Shown piece after piece: positions 27,001 to 34,508 of a stretch of 42,119 bases of DNA. The position numbers were made by a program, and so were the translations under genes. How positions within the stretch are numbered: position 1 is the first letter of the stretch; each line of letters starts with the position of its first letter. The notes under the pieces were generated by a model. The model was not told where the DNA came from and ran no database searches. It worked only from the letters and a program-made list of their open reading frames with translations. This stretch comes from Candidatus Endomicrobium labiotermitis (GTDB lineage: Bacteria; Elusimicrobiota; Endomicrobiia; Endomicrobiales; Endomicrobiaceae): NCBI GenBank assembly GCA_009778965.1, contig WRFE01000006.1:1-42119 (forward strand). Reading direction: 5' to 3'.

Positions 27001-30000
27001 TTGGAATTTCCGCTCAAATATAATGCTCCGCCATGAACTCCCGCCGTATTCTTTCTAAATGTCGCCGTACCGGTAAATACATAAGTTTGATTTGCCAGCG
27101 AGTATATCGCTCCACCGCTTCCCTGCGCGCGGTTGAACTCAAATATCGTTATTCCGTCAAATGTTATGCTTGTGGTCGCAACAGCGTATATAGCTCCGCC
27201 GGAATTCGCGGTATTTGAACTAAATAATATATTTCCGCCTGTTGCTTTGAAACTGGCCGTAGAACCGTTTCCTAAATATACTGCTCCGCCATTGCTGGTT
27301 ATTACATTTGAACTAAATACTATGTTTCCGCCTATTGCGCTGAGAGTTATCAAAGAGCCGCCTTGGATGTTTATCGCTCCGCCACCAGAACCACGGGCAG
27401 AATTTGAAGAGAATATTATATCTCCGTTTGTAGCGCTAAAACTTATTGTAGCGCCGCTCATTGCAAATACTGCGCCGCCGCTGGTTGAAGCATCGTTTGA
27501 ATTAAATATTATACTGCCTCTCAAAACGGAAAAAGTCATTGATGAGTTTGAATCGGCGTATATTGCACCGCCTTGTGAACGATTCCAATTTGAATAAAAC
27601 AATATATTACCGTCTGTTGCTGCGAAAGTCATTTTTGAACCGCTCGCGTTTATTGCTCCGCCTCGCGAGTTTGTTGTATTCGAACTAAATATTATACTTC
27701 CTCTTGATACTTCAAAATCTATTTTCGAATTATTCGCATATATCGCTCCGCCATCACCACCGGATGAGTTTGTACTAAATATTATATTTCCGTCTGTCGC
27801 CTTAAAACTCATTGTTGATTGATTTGTTGTATATATCGCTCCGCCATAGCTTCCTTGACGAGTTGAGGTATTTGAACTAAATAATATATTACCGTTTGTT
27901 ATGTCAAAATTTACTTGTGATCTGGTTGCGTTTATAGCTCCGCCGCTGGTTAATCCTGTTGAGGTATTTGAAACGAATGATATAAACCCTCCGGCAACGT
28001 TAAAATTCACAGTTGAAAAATAAATATACATCGCTCCGCCATTGTTGCCGCCTTCTGATTTATTTCCCTCAAAACTTATTTCTCTGCCGGCAAACGATAA
28101 ATATGAAGCGGTAGAATGTATTGCTCCGCCGGAACCGCTTGATATATTATTTATAAATGACGTATTGCCGCTAAATATTGCCGTACTTCTTTCTAAATAT
28201 ATCGCCCCGCCGCCTGTACCATATGCTATATTTCCGGTAAATGTTGCCGTTGAATTAAATGTATACCTTGTATTTGCCGTAACAAATATTGCGCCGCCGG
28301 CTCCGGGGGTAAGACTCATTCCTCCGCTCATTACGTAATTACCGGTAAAAGATGCTTCATGATTAAATATTGTCTCTCTCTGAAGCAAATACAAAGCGCC
28401 GCCCCTGTCCGCCACGCTGTTTGACGTAAATTCTGTAATCCCGTCAAAATATACATTATTTACAAATGATGGGGTACGTACCGCTCCGCCCATATTTTCA
28501 TTAAATATTATTCTGCCGTTTTCAGCGCGAAAACTTACTGTTGACGCTGAATTTAAAGATACCGCTGCTCCGCCCGTGTTTGAATCAAATACTATATTTC
28601 CGTTTGAAACAACAAAAGTTACCGAACTATTATTTTGTATATTTAGCGCCCCTCTTAAATTTGAACTGAATACTATGTTTCCGGTCGAAACTTCAAAACT
28701 CATTCTCGAATTGTTTACATTTATCGCTCCGCCCATACCGTCATCAGTTTCATTTGAATCAAATATTATGCTTCCTCTTAAAACTTTAAACTCCATTCTA
28801 GACCCTTGCGCGTTTATCGCTCCGCCGCCGCCTGCATAACTGCCCAGATTATTAGCTTTGTTTTCGCTGAATACTATATTTCCGGTTGATACTTCAAAAG
28901 TCATTATTGAACCGCTTGCGTATATCGCTCCGCCGCCAGAATTATCACCCATACGCCTGGCAGAGTTTTCGATGAATGATATATTACCGCTTAAAACAGC
29001 AAAAGCCATTGTTGATTGACTCGCGTATATTGCTCCGCCGCCGTTGCTCACAGTAACAGCGCCGCCATATTTGTTATTACCAATAAAATTTATTTCACTT
29101 CCGGAAAATAAAACATAAGAACCGGCTGAATGTATCGCTCCGCCGGACCAGCTAGAAATATTGTTTACAAAACTAGTATTTCCTTTAAAAGCCGCGCTGC
29201 TGTTTTGTAAATATATCGCTCCGCCGGAACTTGCGGCAATATTCCCATCAAATCTTGCCGAAGGACCGTTAAAACTTATTGTTGAATTCAGAACATGCAG
29301 TGCGCCGCCGGTTACGCTTCTTGCTTCGTTATCCTGCATCAAAACATTACCGTTAAAATCCATTTTTCTGGCGCTCAAATACAAAAATCCGCCGTTATTC
29401 GCTTTATTGCCTATTGCAGTTACATTCGAATTTCCGAAACTAAAATATGAATTACCGTCCAAAAAAATCACTCCATTCCCGTTTCTTGAATTATTGTAAT
29501 TAAACACAGCTTCATTCGTATTAAATGTCACACTTGAATTTGTTAAATACATCGCTCCGCCGCTGCTTGCTGCAATATTTCCTATAAATGTTGCTGAAGA
29601 ACCGTTAAAACTCATTGTTGAATTTTCAACATATACAGCTCCGCCAACACCGCTTCTTGCTTCGTTATCTTCAATAAAGACATTACCGTTAAAATCTATT
29701 TTTTTGCCGGTCAAATACAGAAATCCGCCGTTATTGGCTTGGTTGCCTGCTGCCGTTACATTTGCTGCTCCAAAATTAAAATAAGAACCGTTATCCCAAT
29801 AAATGACTCCGTCCCCGTCTGTTGAATTATTGTAATTAAACACCAAATCTGTCGCATTAAACGTTATATTTGAATTCCGTAAATACAATGCCCCGCCTCT
29901 TACGGCAATGTTTGAACTAAATTCTATCTTGTCAGCTTTAAAACTCATTATTGAATCATCCGCGCTTATCGCTCCGCCGAGATCTGCACTATTTGAAATA

Positions 30001-33000
30001 AAAACTATACTGCCTCTTGCAACATCAAAATCCATCTTTGAACTCAATGTGGTTATTGCTCCGCCTCCGTAATACGGAAACATACCTGGCGGCACAATAT
30101 CCGCGCTGTTTGAACTGAAAATTATACTGCCGCTTGAAACTTTAAACTCCATTATTGATTGAAAAGAAAATATCGCTCCGCCGTCATAAGCACTCTCGTT
30201 TGAATTGAATACTATACTGCCGATTGAAACATTAAAACTCATTGTTGAGTCTTGCACAGATATCGCTCCGCCGCTGCTGCCTGCGGCGGTGTTTGAACTG
30301 AAAATTATATCTCTGCCTGCTGTAAAATTTGTTGACGACAAATATGAGAATAGCGCTCCGCTGGAATCATTTAACGAGCGGTTTAAACTGAAAATTATAT
30401 CTCTGCCTGCGGTAAAACTCGCTGTCGAATAACCTACAGAAACCGCGCCGCCGACATTGGAACTGAAGATTATATTACCGTTGTTGCTTCTTGCACTAAA
30501 ATCTATTATTGAATTACGCACCCATATTGCTCCGCCATAATTCGCGCTGTTTGAACTGAATAGTATATTGCCGTTTGTCGCGGTAAAACTCATTATTGAG
30601 CCATTTATTGCATTTATCGCTCCGCCGTCAACCCCGCTGTTTGAACTGAAAACTATATCTCTTGCCGCAGTAAAATTCATTATTGAGTTATGCGCTGATA
30701 TTGCTCCGCCGCCATCTTGTCGTTCTCTGTTTGAACTAAAAATTATATCTCTGCCCGCGCTAAAACTCATTGACGACAAATCTGATCTTATCGCTCCGCC
30801 ATAGCTTCCTGCTATGTTTGAACTGAAGATTATATCACCTGCTGCAGCGGTAAAACTCATTGTTGACCTATACGAATATATCGCTCCGCCGCCTCTGGTA
30901 TTATTGTCCGCACTATTTCCCGTAAAAGTTATCGTTGAACCGTCGAAATTAACTACAGATGCTGATGAAAATATAGCGCCGCCGTATTCGGAAGCGCTGT
31001 TGTTTATAAAACTTGTTCTGCCTGTAAAAGCTGCCGTAATATTGGTTATAATTAACGCTCCGCCGTTCACGTTCGTGTTACTCGTAAAAATTACGGTCGC
31101 GCCGATATTTAATACCGAGCTGCTTACCCTTACTCCGCTGCTGTTAGTTACACTCCATGTTCCGTTGGCAAACGTGTAATTTGCCTGATTTATCGTTGTT
31201 GTACCCGCCGTCTGGCTGAACAACCCTTGTATATAATTATTACTGCTTATGTACAATTCTCCGGTTCCGGTTTTATTTATTGTATTATTATTGCTTCCTA
31301 CATATATACCGCCTTCCAATCTTATCTGATTGTTTACAGCGTGAAAATTTACTATTGAATTATTCGCGTATATATCGTTGCCGTATGTCCCGGTATTTCC
31401 GGTAAATAACACTCGTCCAGTTGTACTGTTAAATGTTATCGTAGAATTATCTACCGCCACCGCTGCGCCGCTTGACGCCCTGTTTCCGCTGAACACACTG
31501 CTGCTTATTGTCATTGAGGATCTCAACAAATATAATGCTCCGCCTTTGCCGCCTGCAGTATTTGAGTTGAAAGTTATATTGTCAAAACTCATTCTTGCAG
31601 AACCTGCATATATCGCTCCGCCGGAATCAGCCGCTTTGTTTCCCGTAAACGTTGTACTTGAACCGTTAAAATTAACTACTGTCCCTGATAAATACAACGC
31701 ACCGCCCGAACCGCTTCTTGCTTCATTGTCTGACATCAAAACATTGCCGTTAAAATTTATTGTCCCTCTGCTTTCTAAATACAGAAATCCGCCGTTATTG
31801 GCTTGGTTGCCTATTGCCGTTACATTCGCGTTGCCAAAACTCCAAGAAGAGCTATTATCCCAATAAACAACACCGTTACTGCTTGTTGAATTATTATAAT
31901 TAAACACAAGATTATTAGTATTGAATGTTAGGTGTGAATACATTAAATATAATACGCCGCCGGTTGCTGCCGTATTTGAACTAAATTCTATCTTGTCTGC
32001 TTTAAAGCTCATTATTGATTGGTCTGCATATATCGCTCCGCCGCGGCTTGTAGCGCTATTTACGCTGTTTGAGCTGAATATTATATTTCCGCTTGATACG
32101 ATAACAAAATTCATTGTTGACTGCACTACATGTATAGCTCCGCCATACGTTACTGCACTATTTGAGCTAAATATTATATTTCCGCTTGATACGATAAAGT
32201 CAATTATTGATGGTCCGACGCCGGTATAATTACTTGCATGTATCGCTCCGCCGTAACTGCCTATTGCGCTGTTTGAACTGAAGACTATATTCCCGCTAGA
32301 GACTCTAAAATCTATTTTAGAACCAAATGTTGCCATCGCTCCGCCGCCGCTTCCTGCCGTATTTGAACTAAATATTATATTACCGATTGAGATGCCAACG
32401 TCCATTTTTGAACCGTCTCGCACCCATAGCGCTCCACCGGCATTGCCTGCTCTATTCAAATCAAATATTATATTGCCGCTTGAGACACTAAGACCTACTT
32501 CTGACCAGCTGTCTACATTTATCGCTCCGCCAAAGCCACTAGTAGTACTCGCACTGTTTGAACTAAACACTATACTCCCTCTTAAAACACTAAACTTCAA
32601 TGTTGTTGAACTCGTAGCCCCTATTGCTCCGCCATAACCAAAACTGCTGTTTGAACTGAAGATTATATTATCGCTTGAGACGATAACAAAACTCATTGAT
32701 GAACGGCTTGCATATATTGCTCCTGCATTGTTTGCACTGTTTGAACTGAATACTATATTTCCGTTTACCGGATTAAAACTCATTGTTGATCCCAGCGCAT
32801 ATATTGCTCCGCCGGTTGCTCCCGCCGTATTTCCTGTAAACGTTGTACTTGAACCTTTAAAATTAACCACTGTCCCTGATGAATATATCGCTCCGCCGGA
32901 GCCGTTTATTGCTTGATTGCCGGACATAAAAACATTACCGTTAAAATCTATTGTACCTTTACGTACTAAATACAAAAACCCACCGTTTCTTGCCTGGTTG

Positions 33001-34319
33001 CCTATAGCAGTTATATTCGCATTTCCAAAATTTAGAAAGGAACTATTGTCCCAATAAATAACTCCGCCTCCAGTCGTTGAATTGCTCGTTGAATTATTGT
33101 AATTAAATACAAGATTATCAGTATTAAATGTTAAGCTTGAAGAATTTGTTAAATATAATGCGCCCCCGGATGCAGCAGTATTTGATGTGAACTCTATTCT
33201 TCCGTCTACAGCTGTAAAACTCATTGTTGAACCGCTTAAATATATCGCACCTCCATTACCGTTTCCACCTGTTATACTGTTGTTTGAACTGAAGATTATA
33301 TTGCCGGTCGTTGCTTTGAAACTCATTGATGATGAATCGGTTGCAACTATCGCTCCGCCTGTGCCTGCACTATTTGAACTAAAGATTATGTTTCCGTTTG
33401 TCACGGTAACAGTCATTGTTGACCGAGTTGCATTTATCGCTCCGCCATTAACTCCTGTGTTTGAACTAAAAATTATACTGCCGCTTGATACACTAATCTC
33501 CATTATTGAACTGCCTACATATATTGCTCCGCCTCCGCCGCCGCCAAGTCGCGTTCTGTTTGAATTGAATGTTATGCTTCCGTTTGTTACGATAAAACTC
33601 ATTATTGAATTAGTTGCATATATCGCACCGCCATTGCCATTATTGTCTGCGCTGTTTGAATTGAATGTTATGCTTCCGTTTGTTATGCTAAAACTTATAT
33701 TTGAATTAGTTGCATATATCGCACCGCCGCTGGTTCCTGATGCACCTGTAGTTGTTGCGCTATTTGAACTGAAGATTATATTACTGCCAGATGTTGCGGT
33801 AAAATTCATTGTTGAATAAGTTGCATATATCGCTCCGCCGGAACTATCTGCGCTGTTTGAACTGAAGATTATATTATTGCCGGATATTGCGATAAAACTC
33901 ATTGTTGACCTAGTTGCATATATCGCTCCGCCGTAGGTAGATTTTATAAAGTTTGAAAAACTTATTCCATTTATTTCAGAGTTTGAATTGGTAAAAGAGA
34001 ATCCTGCCCTGAGATTATTTCCGGAAATAGTCCGCATAATTCCGTTGTTTCTTATGATAATATTCTTATTTGAAACCGAATTAATATTAGCATCCATCGT
34101 TATATCGGATGTTACGGTAATAGTATCTCCGCTTGCCGAATCTGTTATTGCCGTATTTAATAATAAAGGCGTATTTACAGAATGGTCTGCAGCATATACT
34201 TTAACTCCGGACATACACATCAAGGCTGAAAAAATCAAAAATGAAAACAATAATTTTCCGGATTGCCTCAGATTGCGGCTCAAGTCCGCAATGACTAATT
34301 TTTGTAATAATTTTTTCAT
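18003..34319 (-). CDS. Giant Pmp-like autotransporter adhesin with C-terminal OmpA domain
   Basis: 5438 residues, uninterrupted. Signal peptide at residues 1-43 (cleavage near VYA), then about 4300 residues (130-4450) of repeats with GGAIY and FxSN, the two motifs of Chlamydia Pmp passengers, one unit per roughly 30-35 residues. Non-repeat linkers lie at about 985-1085 and 3707-3957. An autotransporter-associated stretch (4540-4790, with LGKAIITGAG and VLTINGNY) leads to a barrel at about 4843-5145 ending GAGYRF. An Ala/Glu/Lys-rich coiled coil follows (5148-5325), then an OmpA/MotB domain (5330-5438) with VEGHTDEIGTNEYN and KNRRVEI. The repeat block should form a surface beta-helix, and the OmpA part should hold peptidoglycan. 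GGAG lies 5 nt before the ATG. Adhesin role is inferred. Confidence 0.9.
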   Translation of the reverse strand: MKKLLQKLVIADLSRNLRQSGKLLFSFLIFSALMCMSGVKVYAADHSVNTPLLLNTAITDSASGDTITVTSDITMDANINSVSNKNIIIRNNGIMRTISGNNLRAGFSFTNSNSEINGISFSNFIKSTYGGAIYATRSTMSFIAISGNNIIFSSNSADSSGGAIYATYSTMNFTATSGSNIIFSSNSATTTGASGTSGGAIYATNSNISFSITNGSITFNSNSADNNGNGGAIYATNSIMSFIVTNGSITFNSNRTRLGGGGGGAIYVGSSIMEISVSSGSIIFSSNTGVNGGAINATRSTMTVTVTNGNIIFSSNSAGTGGAIVATDSSSMSFKATTGNIIFSSNNSITGGNGNGGAIYLSGSTMSFTAVDGRIEFTSNTAASGGALYLTNSSSLTFNTDNLVFNYNNSTSNSTTGGGVIYWDNSSFLNFGNANITAIGNQARNGGFLYLVRKGTIDFNGNVFMSGNQAINGSGGAIYSSGTVVNFKGSSTTFTGNTAGATGGAIYALGSTMSFNPVNGNIVFSSNSANNAGAIYASRSSMSFVIVSSDNIIFSSNSSFGYGGAIGATSSTTLKFSVLRGSIVFSSNSASTTSGFGGAINVDSWSEVGLSVSSGNIIFDLNRAGNAGGALWVRDGSKMDVGISIGNIIFSSNTAGSGGGAMATFGSKIDFRVSSGNIVFSSNSAIGSYGGAIHASNYTGVGPSIIDFIVSSGNIIFSSNSAVTYGGAIHVVQSTMNFVIVSSGNIIFSSNSVNSATSRGGAIYADQSIMSFKADKIEFSSNTAATGGVLYLMYSHLTFNTNNLVFNYNNSTSSNGVVYWDNSSSWSFGNANVTAIGNQANNGGFLYLESRGTINFNGNVLMSDNEARSGSGGALYLSGTVVNFNGSSTTFTGNKAADSGGAIYAGSARMSFDNITFNSNTAGGKGGALYLLRSSMTISSSVFSGNRASSGAAVAVDNSTITFNSTTGRVLFTGNTGTYGNDIYANNSIVNFHAVNNQIRLEGGIYVGSNNNTINKTGTGELYISSNNYIQGLFSQTAGTTTINQANYTFANGTWSVTNSSGVRVSSSVLNIGATVIFTSNTNVNGGALIITNITAAFTGRTSFINNSASEYGGAIFSSASVVNFDGSTITFTGNSADNNTRGGGAIYSYRSTMSFTAAAGDIIFSSNIAGSYGGAIRSDLSSMSFSAGRDIIFSSNRERQDGGGAISAHNSIMNFTAARDIVFSSNSGVDGGAINAINGSIMSFTATNGNILFSSNSANYGGAIWVRNSIIDFSARSNNGNIIFSSNVGGAVSVGYSTASFTAGRDIIFSLNRSLNDSSGALFSYLSSTNFTAGRDIIFSSNTAAGSSGGAISVQDSTMSFNVSIGSIVFNSNESAYDGGAIFSFQSIMEFKVSSGSIIFSSNSADIVPPGMFPYYGGGAITTLSSKMDFDVARGSIVFISNSADLGGAISADDSIMSFKADKIEFSSNIAVRGGALYLRNSNITFNATDLVFNYNNSTDGDGVIYWDNGSYFNFGAANVTAAGNQANNGGFLYLTGKKIDFNGNVFIEDNEARSGVGGAVYVENSTMSFNGSSATFIGNIAASSGGAMYLTNSSVTFNTNEAVFNYNNSRNGNGVIFLDGNSYFSFGNSNVTAIGNKANNGGFLYLSARKMDFNGNVLMQDNEARSVTGGALHVLNSTISFNGPSARFDGNIAASSGGAIYLQNSSAAFKGNTSFVNNISSWSGGAIHSAGSYVLFSGSEINFIGNNKYGGAVTVSNGGGAIYASQSTMAFAVLSGNISFIENSARRMGDNSGGGAIYASGSIMTFEVSTGNIVFSENKANNLGSYAGGGGAINAQGSRMEFKVLRGSIIFDSNETDDGMGGAINVNNSRMSFEVSTGNIVFSSNLRGALNIQNNSSVTFVVSNGNIVFDSNTGGAAVSLNSASTVSFRAENGRIIFNENMGGAVRTPSFVNNVYFDGITEFTSNSVADRGGALYLLQRETIFNHEASFTGNYVMSGGMSLTPGAGGAIFVTANTRYTFNSTATFTGNIAYGTGGGAIYLERSTAIFSGNTSFINNISSGSGGAIHSTASYLSFAGREISFEGNKSEGGNNGGAMYIYFSTVNFNVAGGFISFVSNTSTGLTSGGAINATRSQVNFDITNGNILFSSNTSTRQGSYGGAIYTTNQSTMSFKATDGNIIFSTNSSGGDGGAIYANNSKIDFEVSRGSIIFSSNTTNSRGGAINASGSKMTFAATDGNILFYSNWNRSQGGAIYADSNSSMTFSVLRGSIIFNSNDASTSGGAVFAMSGATISFSATNGDIIFSSNSARGSGGGAINIQGGSLITLSAIGGNIVFSSNVITSNGGAVYLGNGSTASFKATGGNILFSSNTANSGGAIYAVATTSITFDGITIFEFNRAQGSGGAIYSLANQTYVFTGTATFRKNTAGVHGGALYLSGNSNINFGSAKFYAIENMAEYGGFLYSSGTKIIDMTWNDMTIADNYATYGGSLYGEGETIFRFWGSTTNMSMANSTAAYGGVIALGNDGTVDFSNTKLYAENNRASNSGGFIYIIGGEAIFNEAYFTGNRVNSQGGAIYVDDAPMSFYSAARGDIKFSSNSAGNQGGAIFAVNSEIEFAGESIEFSSNSAGLQGGAIYGGANTKIHFDSVVSSFTLNSAGNQGGALYLQSGQVFNNAVYFTTNSANVGGAIFVVANTSYTFNSTAEFRGNYAFAGGAIYNDTGSTITFTNANLVKFTNNRSTSNATSGGGAINNRGYMDLGAVTFTSNSAQNQGNGGAIFNTLATGYVRLTGTKFEYNTAMSSGGAIFNNSSGTVNIMAGTTFTGNSASGGSGGAIYNIGSTVTIAGTGISFIGNSALENGGALYNAANSTVTISGSGIVFSLNTSSSNAIGGGAVLNAGYMTISSVSFTTNTATNGGNGGAIYNSGIQAILNLNNVTFSSNTATSTGEYGFGGGAVFNSDGKMNFTNNNLFTLNAASNRGGAILNDYNGNIKFISGSNNMFSFNRASEGGAIYNGYWAVAVIEIESGSIMNFTSNTAALSGGAIRNANGIIISSTTELTFTGNNAVSQGGALHNDNGTVTLLSSTFRQNMSNQGGALYNIAAGSRVNLTNVIFTTNTATSGGAIYNNSGVINSTISALFEFNRATGTIGGGAVYNLGTISMASSTFRENTALQGGGIYNSGASANIYLEKVIFTTNTAAVGGAIYNAANGVINSTGAIASVIFEFNRATATTGANGGGAIYNLGRVNIASSTFRENTALQGGAIYNTGASANIYMEKVIFATNTAASGGAIRNVSGGVINSTGVSASAMFSFNRSTGAGVNDGGGAINNAGTVTLSSATFYMNTALNGGSGGAIYNNGTSATINLEKVIFSSNSATSTSVGGGAIYNAGSGKVNFRNETMFTLNTANAATGSRGGAILNEWSGNIKFESGSNNVFSFNQAGDGGAIYNGWNGVAVIEIESGSIINFTSNTATRYGGAMRNANGIITSSTTHLTFTGNNATSQGGALYNENGAVTLLSSTFVGNSATNQGGALHNNSNGAVTLLSSTFRENRSNLGGAIYNMAAGSLITLGHVIFTTNTATSGGAIYNASGVINSSISAYFAFNRSTGATLGGGAIYNAGAITLSSSTFYMNASSNAGGALYNTGVSSITSAVFNMNVAASSGGAIYNTGTINFMPNAGSSVIFIGNTALAGRDIFNASGATLNFSGAGNVIFNGGIEGTGNINKTNSGNVYFNFGSINNIGGVFTNQSGNVYFSSGSRANITGELAIQGGGVYFATSAYANKLNMTNGTLGVNVDWLAGGTGASTTFIRTTTTTLTDQSKLHVTTVTLGVVGSSTAIMSADWASGIFTIGNISGGDKYGYRFEWSGLQGDYIGWLIYGALPWNTFVALYQAETSGNTLSLWQDIEAILDEDEDPFLAPTGSNFTIDAEGHTINSSGLLNKGMTLDAKQLAIQNAVFKNFVNSANGGVINNSGNLTLEDVMIENVIFTSNTAVSGGAVYNSGLMSFSSVSFIGNIAYSSGGAIYSESSNLLFNGDSVSFVNNKSNNAGGGAIYSYQSTINFTSNNILFNSNRVGMQGGAIYAINSEIDFEGQSIEFSSNNAGLGGAICVLQSTMSFNANNIVFNSNGNAFSFGGAIYVLQSTMSFNANSIIFSSNSAWGGGAISAHGSSMSFTTTVGDITFSSNNAGNAGGVISAGFSTICFASGRDIMFSSNSANFGGAISAHISSMSFTAGRDIIFSSNSAVMNSGGAISADISSMNFTADRNIIFSSNSAGMQGGAIYSQYSTMSFTAKVGNIIFSSNSVNAINGHGGVLYAKQSSMSFTANNIEFSSNAASAGSVLYLTDVSSVTFNAQNIAFKYNNSTNGNGVVYWDNSSYLNFGDANIAAIGNQANNGGFLYLEGKDVNFNGSTTELIGNIARSSGGAIYIGADSTVNTKNITLTNNKALNGLGGAIFMKGADSELAVLNIEQTEDTEISGNTAMGVTNAFHLEEYAELNLNITGSTMTMSDAITSNNNTEITKAGDGVLILNSDVNAINGRLSINEGIARTSYTIGTGDIYFDNGTLNLTNSMDIVLLNNIYASTYTSTIDLDISAATVTISGNVIGNDGDFAKNGLGKAIITGAGSNINNTYINAGELEILTSNFASQNLTVANFAILSGTGAITGNVTNNGIVKPGHASGLPENKFGVLTINGNYIENGDLAIRINEGTSESPIDPWNDMLKVHGTATINPGSRIDLDLRRGFEIYKQYTVLESNGLTGMYSELKTLYPSLEILIERDGENVILHLKNANTDYLNIPGLDHNNTEVAKIIDNITAGGDADKINDISKIIGTMDSMDDAGKMRVMEEVSGGIYANALLMSGQQVRQAYHRILDRRDSGYEGYNLWAGIYGSQYKMEQDSNSGDFKARNGYMILGLEKYSDSSNFMIGYYLSGGQHDTHQWDDIIDINDYRGGLYLGSFKGNWTFRGELSGGYQQYEGKRQQALLQSWTESSYDGWNINANVEAFYKILESNIANISPFAGLDGSFIKTSGFREKGFDNAAAVLTVKDNQFEILNAVAGFRAEKEIGALRWYGELGARYNLRGSKGIFKATLNNLDEEMTIYGAGNNLFSGKAEIGFSADVWKGVEVFAMGSYEKAERFNQVTGQAGAGYRFGNAKKGMLEKKAIEESREAYKYNEMAQEALKEALEAAAKAEVHAKEAENATTIESSKDAANKAKEDANKAGLAADKAGNAAQSAKEAAEKATIAAKETEGLTKSEKQLRESRARLAAAKASEAAGKAEEAARLAKEAAERAGKFSVEAKESSEKVENEITMFKEKEKSKEIELIEVKGKPKAKGFRLTRALFDFDKADLTPDAKKAVGGMARELRKLDYIKVTVEGHTDEIGTNEYNEALSMRRAETVYNKLAELGIDSDKMEKIGHGKTKPIESNATAAGRAKNRRVEIIVE
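23450..24260 (-). repeat. Duplicated passenger segment, copy B
   Basis: Protein order here (FSSNSATST, GGAILN, VFSFN, VAVIEIESGSI, TFTGNNATSQGGAL, TLLSSTFREN, NSSISAYFAFNRSTG) repeats that of 24820-25550. It has one extra unit of about 30 residues. Confidence 0.75.
24820..25550 (-). repeat. Duplicated passenger segment, copy A
   Basis: Partner of 23450-24260. The two share unusual strings such as VAVIEIESGSI and TVTLLSSTFR that do not occur elsewhere in the protein. Confidence 0.75.
34261..34294. repeat. Dispersed GATTGC...GCAATGAC repeat inside the adhesin signal peptide
   Basis: GATTGCCTCAGATTGCGG to CCGCAATGAC, read in frame as VIADLSRNLRQS, residues 9-20, between the basic start and the hydrophobic core of the signal peptide. 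Related to 6863-6900 and 34463-34506. Confidence 0.8.
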
Positions 34320-34508
34320 TTTTTCTCCGTTTTACTTTTTTATAATTGGATCTCTTGAAAAACCCCGTTCTGTGTCACCCTTTGAACAGGATTTTTCAGG
34401 AAACTCAATTTTAAAAAACAAACAAAACCATAAAACTAACCAAAAACGACATTTTCACGCCATGGATTGCCGCGTCGGGATACTATGCATTCCTCCTCGC
34501 AATGACTG
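34320..34508. other. Gap between the response-regulator gene and the giant adhesin gene
   Basis: It contains the adhesin ribosome site (GGAG before ATG 34319), an AT-rich stretch with TATAA near 34340 that could be a -10 box, and a dispersed repeat at 34463-34506. No convincing -35 or operator was found, so whether the adhesin has its own promoter is open. Confidence 0.4.
34463..34506. repeat. Dispersed TGGATTGC...GCAATGAC repeat downstream of the response regulator
   Basis: TGGATTGCCGCGTCGGGA to CTCGCAATGAC, just beyond the response-regulator stop codon on the minus strand. Confidence 0.75.

Larger units (their letters stand above)
20975..33935 (-). repeat. Pmp-type GGA(I/L/V)-FxxN passenger repeat block
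   Basis: Degenerate tandem repeats visible in DNA as recurring GCTCCGCC with TTTGAACTGAA about 40-60 nt apart on the plus strand. They encode GGA and F-S-S-N turns of a predicted beta-helix. Two non-repetitive linkers interrupt them near 31065-31370 and 22440-23200. Confidence 0.9.

Noticed and set aside
20975-33935. Regularly spaced GCTCCGCC motifs that look CRISPR-like
   Set aside because: Spacing is variable, the 'spacers' are themselves repetitive and coding, and the frame is open throughout. It is a protein repeat.
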